A stretch of DNA of 64,000 nt from Shewanella decolorationis S12 (GTDB lineage Bacteria; Pseudomonadota; Gammaproteobacteria; Enterobacterales; Shewanellaceae): contig NZ_AXZL01000056.1 in NCBI RefSeq assembly GCF_000485795.1, positions 19,881-83,880 of the forward strand, given 5' to 3'. A program made the translations under genes and the position numbers. Below, in pieces: positions 1 through 6,289 of this stretch. Position 1 is the stretch's first letter; each line of letters opens with the position of its first letter. The notes below the pieces were generated by a model, which was given only the letters and a program-made list of their open reading frames with translations, did not search any database and was not told the origin of the DNA.

Positions 1-270
1 TTCATTTGCTAGCTCCTGAGAGAAAACGGTGCCACTTTGCAGCCAAAACCAGAGGCTCAAGCACCGTGTTACGAAGTCATAGCGTGGATTATAGGGAGGG
101 AAGAACGAATGCCAGAGGACATTTGTCTCCTAGCACCTGATTCAGTTCATACTATTGTGATAATTTGATTAACACATCGATGTAAAGATGAATGAAGTGA
201 TAAATGCCGTACTTTTCCAATGAAATTAAAACAATTTATTTAATTCACTATTAATGCATAAGAAGTCATC

Positions 271-1392
271 GTGAGCGAATATCAATACTATAAATTCGAG
301 CGTCTAGATGGGTATTTAGACGCTAAAGCACGCGAAGCACTCCGAGCCATTTCAAGCCGTGCCGAGATCAGTGCTACATCCTTTCAGGTGTATTACACCT
401 ACAGTGATCTAAAGGCAGAGCCTTTTAAGCTGATGTTAAAATACTTTGATATCGGTTTTTACTATGCCGATTGGGGCTCAATCGATGCCTACATCAAGCT
501 ACCAGCAGGAACGATCCCTGAAGCGTTGCTTGGCTTTTCAAGTGACGGGCTTCATGTTCACGAAAACGATGAGTGGCAGTTACTGATTTTTTCCCTTGAG
601 GAGTATGACGAGTATTTTGACGATGAGCATGCTGACGACTTTTTCCAGCATTTAGCCGCTTTACGCAGCGGGTTAATGCAAGGGGATTGGCGCCTTGTGT
701 ACTTTATGTGGCTCAAAGCGTTTGATTTTAATGATGACATTGAGCGAGTGCCGTTAATTCAATTCGATTTTGAGCACCTCAGTGAAGAGGAGCAGGCGTT
801 TGCGGCGCTGTATGATATTCCCTTAGCATTGGTTAAGGCACTCGCCATGGCGCTGAACGCACAACCCAGCCATCAAGCCAAACAAACTCAGCTTACGTTT
901 GATGCGTGGCTCCATAATCTCTCTGAAGCAGAGAAAGACACGCTATTACGCACCTTGTTTGAGCAAGGCCAGCTAACCCGTCACCAAGCCTTAGCGCTGA
1001 CGCGAAAAGAATCTGTCAACACAGACGAGATCTATCAATACTGGTTAACCCCCGAGGTAATTTCCCCTTTTATCGAGCAAGCGCAAAGCCAATTACAGCA
1101 AGAGCAAGCCGCAGCTCTCGCAAAAAAATTAGCCATCGAAAAAGCGGAAAAAGAAAAAGCGTTGACGGATATCTACAATCAGCGCGAGTACTACTGGCAG
1201 CAATCACAAGAGCAAGCGGATCGAACTTGCGCCAGTGGTTATGATGCGGCATCACGCTATTTGCATCAGCTGTTTGAGGCCTATCAGTTCAAAGCGAATG
1301 AAGCGGCGTTTGAACAACGTTTTAAGCGCTTTGTTGTGGCGAATAATAGCCGGAAAGCACTGTTAAATCGTCTCAAAAGTCTACTTTTATAG
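271..1392 (+). CDS. Uncharacterised 373-aa protein
   Basis: I do not recognise this family. The protein is soluble-looking, with no signal peptide or membrane segment. The N-terminal half is rich in acidic and aromatic residues, with a very acidic stretch near residues 108-124. From about residue 268 the sequence becomes a charged, Gln/Glu/Lys/Ala-rich helix that probably forms a coiled coil, followed by a basic C-terminus. The start is a GTG preceded only by a weak agaag, so translation may be modest. The 270 bases upstream hold no gene I can support. The next gene, on the opposite strand, converges and ends 9 bases downstream. Base composition resembles the chromosome rather than the island. 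Function unknown; confident only that it is a real gene because the frame is long and open. Confidence 0.75.
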   Translation: MSEYQYYKFERLDGYLDAKAREALRAISSRAEISATSFQVYYTYSDLKAEPFKLMLKYFDIGFYYADWGSIDAYIKLPAGTIPEALLGFSSDGLHVHENDEWQLLIFSLEEYDEYFDDEHADDFFQHLAALRSGLMQGDWRLVYFMWLKAFDFNDDIERVPLIQFDFEHLSEEEQAFAALYDIPLALVKALAMALNAQPSHQAKQTQLTFDAWLHNLSEAEKDTLLRTLFEQGQLTRHQALALTRKESVNTDEIYQYWLTPEVISPFIEQAQSQLQQEQAAALAKKLAIEKAEKEKALTDIYNQREYYWQQSQEQADRTCASGYDAASRYLHQLFEAYQFKANEAAFEQRFKRFVVANNSRKALLNRLKSLLL

Positions 1393-1401
1393 GGCGTTCC
1401 G

Positions 1402-2574
1402 TTACGCCCCTTTGCGTAGCACAAACATGCGGTACCCAAACTCGCCTAAGTAGCGCTCATAAATCGCAATTTCTCGCTCGATATCTGCGATGGCGTTTGA
1501 TTTTGGCATGCTTGCTTTCACTTCTGCCACTCGCGCTTTGAGTGGTTGATAGTAATCGTGCCATGCTTGTTCCCTTAAGGTGAAATGATCAATCACTTCA
1601 AAGCCTGCTTGGCGCATTTGGCTTAAGCGTTTTTCGATGGTTTGCATATCTGGGTATTCACCTTCCCAGAATGCGACTGCCTCTTGACTTGGGTTATCGG
1701 TTAACCAGATCAAATCACTGACGACCATATAGCCACGATTAGTCAGTAGTTTACGCCACTGGGTTAATGCTTGTTCAATACCCATTATGTAAGCTGAGCC
1801 TTCTGACCAGATACAATCAAAACTTTCAGGTGTAAAAGGCAGATCCGTCATGCTGGCGCAGCTTAAGGTAACGCGGGTATCTAACCCCTGCTCAGTGAGG
1901 CGTTCACCGAGTTCATCCAGCGCACTTTGCTCGTTATCCACTGCCACAATCTCGGCTAGGGTGTGCTTTGCCAATAACCGGGTTGAAAAGCCTTTGCCGC
2001 AGCCAATATCAATGATCTTGGAGGGTATTGTTGGCAGCGTTAATAGCGCCTTTAGCGAATCGGCATCACAGCCCGGCCCCCATCGTTCTAGAGTTTGGAA
2101 TACCGTCATAAAATCGGCCATGTATTGATCGTGTTCGTTCATATCTTTTGATAACCATTTCAAATGCAGGGCTTGTTGTTCATTAAAACCTTGCTGTTTT
2201 AACCAATCCAGATAGGCTTCTGGCGCTAATTTATCGGTCTGTTGATGCCAAATACGAAGCGAACCCTGACCCAGCAGGGCGACGAGTAACTCGCGAGCTT
2301 GCTGCTTTTGAGCGATATCTTCGTCCAACTGCTGCAAGCGCTTTTCAAGTACCGCGCGCTGCACCTTGCTGTCTAAAAAGGATTTGCATTCTTTAAGTGT
2401 TAAGCCGCCCGATTGTAGTTGTTGCAACAAGTGCAACTGCTGAACATCTTTATCGGAATAAAGTCGATAGCCGTTGGTTTGGCGAGAGCCACGTAATAAG
2501 CCTTGCTTCTCGTAGTAGAGCAAGGTTGAACGTGATAGCCCGACTTTGTCAGCTAACTCAGAAATGCGATACAC
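1402..2574 (-). CDS. MerR-family regulator fused to a SAM-dependent methyltransferase
   Basis: Residues 1-70 form a typical MerR winged helix (ISELADKVGLSRSTLLYYEK, then NGYRLYS), followed by a helical linker of about 70 residues. From about residue 185 there is a class I methyltransferase fold: motif I IIDIGCGKGFS, an acidic strand end (AVDNEQSA) for SAM ribose binding, and FDCIWSEGSAYIMG at the motif IV position. MerR proteins normally carry an effector domain after the dimerisation helix, so the methyltransferase may sense SAM or a small molecule, or may be an enzyme whose gene is self-regulated. The DNA target and methyl acceptor cannot be read from the sequence. It is monocistronic and lies outside the island. 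Confidence 0.85.
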   Translation of the reverse strand: MYRISELADKVGLSRSTLLYYEKQGLLRGSRQTNGYRLYSDKDVQQLHLLQQLQSGGLTLKECKSFLDSKVQRAVLEKRLQQLDEDIAQKQQARELLVALLGQGSLRIWHQQTDKLAPEAYLDWLKQQGFNEQQALHLKWLSKDMNEHDQYMADFMTVFQTLERWGPGCDADSLKALLTLPTIPSKIIDIGCGKGFSTRLLAKHTLAEIVAVDNEQSALDELGERLTEQGLDTRVTLSCASMTDLPFTPESFDCIWSEGSAYIMGIEQALTQWRKLLTNRGYMVVSDLIWLTDNPSQEAVAFWEGEYPDMQTIEKRLSQMRQAGFEVIDHFTLREQAWHDYYQPLKARVAEVKASMPKSNAIADIEREIAIYERYLGEFGYRMFVLRKGA

Positions 2575-2704
2575 AGATAAAACGTCCTTTCCGTTCTTTT
2601 TTAATAATGGCGCGGCTGGCTCAAACAGACCTGAACGCTATTGACGATAAACTATGAAGTTATAGACAGGTCAATCATTGTTGGCAAAAAATATTGTTCA
2701 GCGG

Positions 2705-2738
2705 TGATTGGATGATTGGGTGATTGGGTGATTGGGTG
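2705..2738. repeat. 8-bp tandem repeat, about four copies
   Basis: Four consecutive units of tgattgg(g/a) run head to tail, the first with a terminal a and the other three identical, ending in a partial tg. It lies about 130 bases upstream of the MerR-methyltransferase gene. The unit is not a multiple of three and no frame runs through it, so it is a non-coding microsatellite that could change length by slippage. Confidence 0.8.
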
Positions 2739-3128
2739 GAAGGTTGTATGCCACCTTTAGGTCTTCAGATTGTTACCTTTAAAGTAACTTAGCGTAGACC
2801 ACTGACCGCTGCATTTCCCCGTTCATTAAAACGCGTGTACGAGGCTGTTCATAATTCTGTGTCAGGCTAATTTCACACCTCTATGCGCATGAAAGTATTG
2901 TGGTGTTCTAGTCGAGTATAAAACAACCCCTCAATAGCTTTCTTCTTTGCGAATGCCAGCTCGTTAAACAAGGCGTTGCCATTGTGCAATGGCTTTTGAC
3001 ACTTCCCCCTTGGGCATTTTTGGTGGCATGGGGACGCCTTGAGTCAACACACCTAGCGACTCATCAACCCTGCCACCATTTAAACAACAACTGATAACAG
3101 ACATCTGCAAACCGATTTGGATGGGGAA
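2739..3128. other. Gene-poor stretch with possible decayed coding fragment
   Basis: This stretch has no convincing gene. On the minus strand, two overlapping short frames look protein-like: one of about 46 codons containing VPMPPKMPKGEVSK and ending near 2970, and another ending near 2880 that contains NALFNELAFAKKKAIEG. Neither has a good ribosome site, and together they look like a frameshifted remnant of one gene. The stretch around 2850-2870 (ctgttcataattctgtgtca) resembles the end of an insertion sequence, but I cannot find a matching partner end. Treat as an eroded mobile or coding remnant between the MerR gene and the old yicC terminator. Confidence 0.3.
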
Positions 3129-3133
3129 AATAA

Positions 3134-3170
3134 AAAAGCCCTGTATTTACAAGAAAATAATAGGGCTTTT
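3134..3170 (-). terminator. Displaced original yicC terminator
   Basis: Inverted repeat aaaagccct / agggctttt separated by 19 bases, with A-tract on the left giving a U-tract for minus-strand transcription. It sits just beyond the displaced 3' end of yicC at 3199-3217, so before the island inserted it probably terminated yicC. It now closes the left side of the element. The loop is long for an intrinsic terminator. Confidence 0.55.
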
Positions 3171-3198
3171 AAGACATTCTTGGACGGGTGGGAAAACT

Positions 3199-3217
3199 AT
3201 TCGACGTTCTGGATCTG
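3199..3217 (-). repeat. Left attachment repeat (displaced yicC 3' end)
   Basis: Matches 27266-27284 in direct orientation at 17 of 19 positions, including the perfect 11-base core ttctggatctg (3207-3217). Read on the minus strand it encodes Gln-Ile-Gln-Asn-Val-Glu followed by TAG, exactly the last residues of YicC but with different synonymous codons (AAC GTC GAA TAG instead of AAT GTG GAA TGA). It is therefore the host's original yicC end, replaced in the intact gene by the copy brought in by the element. Confidence 0.85.
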
Positions 3218-3287
3218 AATGTCGGATATTTTAATAAAATCAATAAATAACAGATAATTAAGTTTCGTTTTTGTGAGGTTTTCAGGT

Positions 3288-3313
3288 TTTAGTAACCGAT
3301 TTAGTAACCACTT
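3288..3313. repeat. Integrase arm-type repeats, left end
   Basis: Two direct copies of tttagtaacc spaced 12 bases apart (3288-3297 and 3300-3313, the second extended by actt). The 26-base block matches 27135-27160 at the other end in 24 positions. Paired short direct repeats just inside the core sites are what P4/lambda-type integrases use as arm-binding sites, so I infer that role here. Confidence 0.65.
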
Positions 3314-3353
3314 TGTCAATGCCTAGTGATTGTTTTTTCCTTTGACGGTGGGG

Positions 3354-4637
3354 CTATTCAATTATCAAGAATGGATGATCAAGATAGTTCGCTAGATACA
3401 TTATGTAGTTGCTCGTCGTTGAGGGGAAAAAGTTATTTGCTTGGACTCCAGTTAAGTTTTTTACATATCTGAAGGGTTTTAACAAATTAGATAACAAGAT
3501 GTTACTGGCTTCTTGCGGCCTTTCGCGAAGCATCACCAAAAGGTCTTCATGTTGTTTTTTGGAGTTCTTACTCCATCCAGGAGTATCTATATTATTGATA
3601 ATTAGTTCGTTGCCCCCAAACCAGGCATAAAGTCTGATAAGGCCTATATGGTCAGCAAGTTTGATCTCAACTGTCACATTATAGGAAGAGTCTGCTTCGA
3701 GATTCCAATTTGCCTCAAATGTCACAATGCAAGAATATCCTAATATAGCTATAGGATTGTGCCATGCTATTGATTTTTCGAAATAAGTTATTCTGCTCTT
3801 CACTACTCTTGCCCAACCAATCTTGCCTGTTTTCTTGAGTAAGCACAAATAGCGGTATGTCCGTGCTAAGGTAATTTTTTTATTTTCAACATTCCAAGTA
3901 ACAAAGCTATTTCTGGTATCGTTAGCAACAAAGCTATTTGTCGCGTTCAAGAAGTCTGTGGGTAGATATTTAACTCTTCCAGAGATAGAACGCTGTGACT
4001 TATTTATGTTTTTGATTGAGCTAGCTAGTTTGCTTAATCTTTTATAATACCTCTTTTGGGCAGCAAGCTGTTCAGCTATTGCCAGTTCACGAGCCCGCTC
4101 TTTTTTAATGACTTCTTCATCTATTCTGTTAGCTTCAGTTTTAATCTGCTGATACTGTTGCAAGTGTGGCTTAACCTGCTTTTGCATATCTTTGAGCACG
4201 TCTAGTGATAGTGGTTTTCGATGTTCTTTCCATTTTGATACTTCGACGCAAACTCTATTGACTGCAGTTTGGTTAGTGAATACCGCAGTAGCCTCAAGGT
4301 TTTTTGTTCCTTTTCGTGTCAAATTTTGACTACCTATACTCGCAAACTCATTCGGAACGATTACACACTTTGCATGTAGTGAAGGTAGCGCATAGAGCTC
4401 AAACCCACGTTTTTTAAGCGTAATAAGGGTTTGTATGGAAGAACTGAGATTGATGAATAACTCGGCTGAAAATAACGTGTAAATATCGCATTGACCGCTA
4501 CTCAAAGATGAAGTGACGGTCTCAGCAGTGCTCGAGGTTATATAAGGGGAGTAAATTTCTACAGAGGTTGCTTTTTTTAGCTCATTTTGCCATCTTCTTG
4601 TAACATTTCGGAAGAATAGCTCGTAATCCTTTTCCAT
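3354..4637 (-). CDS. PLD-family (HKD-like) nuclease-like protein
   Basis: A 427-aa protein with one phospholipase-D-like motif near the N-terminus: H88-x-K90 in LPSLHAKCVIVP, then IGSQNLT (Gly102, Ser103, Asn105) and Glu114. The usual HxK(x4)D aspartate is not in its normal place. Only one HKD copy is visible, so a dimer would be needed to build an active site, as in bacterial PLD nucleases such as Nuc or the BfiI type. A charged helical segment spans about residues 150-215; the C-terminal 200 residues are unrecognised and could bind a partner or substrate. It is the outermost cargo gene and follows the HTH operon across a terminator-like hairpin that ends about 30 bases before its ATG. A role in defence is inferred from location only. 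Confidence 0.65.
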   Translation of the reverse strand: MEKDYELFFRNVTRRWQNELKKATSVEIYSPYITSSTAETVTSSLSSGQCDIYTLFSAELFINLSSSIQTLITLKKRGFELYALPSLHAKCVIVPNEFASIGSQNLTRKGTKNLEATAVFTNQTAVNRVCVEVSKWKEHRKPLSLDVLKDMQKQVKPHLQQYQQIKTEANRIDEEVIKKERARELAIAEQLAAQKRYYKRLSKLASSIKNINKSQRSISGRVKYLPTDFLNATNSFVANDTRNSFVTWNVENKKITLARTYRYLCLLKKTGKIGWARVVKSRITYFEKSIAWHNPIAILGYSCIVTFEANWNLEADSSYNVTVEIKLADHIGLIRLYAWFGGNELIINNIDTPGWSKNSKKQHEDLLVMLRERPQEASNILLSNLLKPFRYVKNLTGVQANNFFPSTTSNYIMYLANYLDHPFLIIE

Positions 4638-4667
4638 ACTTCAGACTATCCTTAGTGCTAATGAAAA

Positions 4668-4704
4668 AACCGGGCGATAGTTCACTAAGAAACATGGCCC
4701 GGTT
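4668..4704 (-). terminator. Terminator or attenuator between HTH gene and PLD gene
   Basis: Stem aaccgggc / gcccggtt with a 21-base loop, followed on the minus strand by a run of six T. It lies downstream of the HTH gene and just upstream of the PLD gene start, so it either ends the small-protein operon or attenuates reading into the PLD gene. Confidence 0.6.
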
Positions 4705-4908
4705 GTACCCACCCCTAACCCATATTGCTGAAAGCGGATTCAGTTACTTGGCGCACCTTTCTCCTAGCCAATGGCAAGCTATTCAGCACCGGAAATGTTT
4801 AAACACAACTTTCAGCCGATAGAAGCTCAAAGTGGTGCGGTTAAAACCAAAACATTGTAATGGTGTTGTACATCCAACACTTAAGAGACGATAAGCTCGT
4901 CTTGGGCT
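4705..4908. other. Non-coding gap inside the island
   Basis: About 200 bases with no open frame worth calling. A short hairpin, agacga / tcgtct around 4885-4902, sits directly after the HTH gene stop codon on the minus strand. The rest could be leader RNA for the PLD gene or a small RNA; nothing in it decides. Confidence 0.3.
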
Positions 4909-5613
4909 TTATTGGGTTAGGTCATTGTTGCTATTTGGCATAGAGAGGTCAAGCAAATTAATATCTTCAGTAGGAAGCCCTAATTTGAGCAATGCTTGCC
5001 TAATTTTGAACGCAAGTATAATACGGTCATTATCATTGTTTTGCTTTTCTGATTGATGTTTAAAGCTAGGAAGTAAACAATAAATTTTTTCAACCATTTC
5101 TTGTGGGTTGTTAAATGTAGCGTAGTTTGGTGAGACCCAGTGCGCATCCTCGTTATCTGAAAACCCCATATTTTTAATATCAAGGTGATCTTTTAGGCCT
5201 AGTCGTTTCTGGAAGAGCACTACAAATTGGTCACTACTTCTAATAACAATGACACGGCGAATACTTATAGACTTATTACTATCTAGAATTTTGGTTACAT
5301 GCTTAAGTAGAATCTCGCCTTCAATACGGAAAAAGTAGATTTTATCCTCTGAATCGAATGAGTAAAAAAGGTGCTCCAACTTGCGTTTCAGTAAATGGCC
5401 AAACTCTTTAATAAGTCCATTCATTTGTCTTTCTGTTGCTAAAGCCTCACCGTTTCTCCAGCGGGAAACCTGTGCAATCGATTTACCACTTAGACCTGCC
5501 TTTACAGCAATATCTGCATTTGTATAACCGTTATCGAGGGCAATGCGGATAATCTGTTTTGTAAACCGGTACTTTTTCTTATCCTGTGTTCCTTCCGAAC
5601 GCTCCTTGATCAT
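4909..5613 (-). CDS. Helix-turn-helix protein of the NPNN small-protein operon
   Basis: A 234-aa protein. The ATG at 5611-5613 is chosen because aaaggaga lies just upstream on the minus strand; a longer in-frame start 18 codons earlier has no such site. Residues about 13-65 look like a helix-turn-helix: DNGYTNADIAVKAGLSGKSI then QVSRWRNGEALATE, as in Cro/C1-type domains. The remaining 170 residues are not recognised and include a beta-rich stretch (SIRRVIVIRSSDQFVVLF) that could be a sensor or effector domain. It follows two tiny asparagine-rich proteins in the same direction and probably shares their promoter. Likely a regulator of this operon or of the divergent hsd operon; target unknown. 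Confidence 0.7.
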   Translation of the reverse strand: MIKERSEGTQDKKKYRFTKQIIRIALDNGYTNADIAVKAGLSGKSIAQVSRWRNGEALATERQMNGLIKEFGHLLKRKLEHLFYSFDSEDKIYFFRIEGEILLKHVTKILDSNKSISIRRVIVIRSSDQFVVLFQKRLGLKDHLDIKNMGFSDNEDAHWVSPNYATFNNPQEMVEKIYCLLPSFKHQSEKQNNDNDRIILAFKIRQALLKLGLPTEDINLLDLSMPNSNNDLTQ

Positions 5614-5666
5614 TGATATCTCCTTTAAATCATGCTGGTGGTTATCATGCCACCAGCATGGTTTCA

Positions 5667-5804
5667 CTAATCATCACCTAAGTATGCATCATTGTTTGGA
5701 TTGTGGGCATCTGCCCAATCGTCCATATTTGCATCATTGTTTGGATTGTTGATATCAGACCAAAGGTCCAATTCATCTGGAGACATATTACTAGTATTTG
5801 GCAT
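5667..5804 (-). CDS. Small acidic protein with NPNN repeats (45 aa)
   Basis: ATG at 5802-5804 to TAG at 5667. The protein is strongly acidic and contains an internal duplication: INNPNNDANMDDWADA followed by HNPNNDAYLGDD. It is preceded 8 bases away by another small protein that also carries the NPNN motif, and followed 53 bases later by the HTH gene, all on the minus strand. No signal peptide, cysteine or membrane segment. I do not recognise the function. The internal repeat and a shared motif in the neighbouring gene make chance coding unlikely. The ribosome site (taggt) is weak, so translation may be coupled to the upstream gene. Confidence 0.65.
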   Translation of the reverse strand: MPNTSNMSPDELDLWSDINNPNNDANMDDWADAHNPNNDAYLGDD

Positions 5805-5812
5805 AGTGTTAC

Positions 5813-5956
5813 CTACTTTTTATTGTCACTTTTATATTGAGAATTATTCGGATTTAACTGGTTTGAACGGTTTTTTTGAACGCTCTGATAGGCTTGGTTT
5901 GTACCAGATGTACCTTTGTTACTATTGCTTTGGTTGGCCTTGTGGTTGTTATTCAT
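5813..5956 (-). CDS. Small asparagine-rich basic protein with NPNN motif (47 aa)
   Basis: ATG at 5954-5956 with agaaggg 8 bases upstream on the minus strand, a good ribosome site. Composition is extreme: nearly a third asparagine, many Ser, Gln and Lys, almost no hydrophobics, so it is probably unfolded. It begins MNNNHKANQSNSNKG and carries QLNPNNSQY near the end. The next gene down encodes an acidic protein with two NPNN motifs, so the pair has opposite charge and a shared motif and could interact. It is the first gene of the three-gene minus-strand operon that diverges from hsdR. Function unknown. Confidence 0.65.
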   Translation of the reverse strand: MNNNHKANQSNSNKGTSGTNQAYQSVQKNRSNQLNPNNSQYKSDNKK

Positions 5957-6289
5957 AGCTTGAACCCTTCTAAGTTATTTGACGTTAATGTCGATGTTAA
6001 TTGTATGGAATACTGAGGGTTAGCTTGAAGTGATGGGCTTGTGATTGTTTGATGATACTCGGTGATAATGAGTGATATATTCATTAACCTATTCTTCACA
6101 ACTTGTTTGGGATAGCTCTGGATAGTTAGTTAAACGATTCTACTCAAAAAGCTTTAACCTTAAATTATGTTAGTAGGTCGTGTTTTCAATCATAACCCTC
6201 TAACACAATTAGATTTTATGGCCTACTGCAGCAAACCTTGATATCTTCAGCATATGAATGGCAAAAGCAAGTTTTAGAAGGCACTATTG
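5957..6289. promoter_or_regulatory. Divergent promoter region between NPNN operon and hsdR operon
   Basis: About 330 AT-rich bases with no gene. Near the NPNN operon start there is a spaced direct repeat gttaat...gttaat (about 5984-6001), placed where an operator for the adjacent HTH protein would be. The hsdR ribosome site tagaagg lies at 6275-6281. No -10/-35 pair stands out enough to call. Confidence 0.45.

Noticed and set aside
2713..2738. CRISPR-like repeats
   Set aside because: Units are 8 bases with no spacers; a simple tandem repeat. No CRISPR array was seen anywhere in the window.
5543..5958. Two plus-strand frames across this region
   Set aside because: They are antisense to the two NPNN proteins and the start of the HTH gene, which have better ribosome sites and shared motifs.
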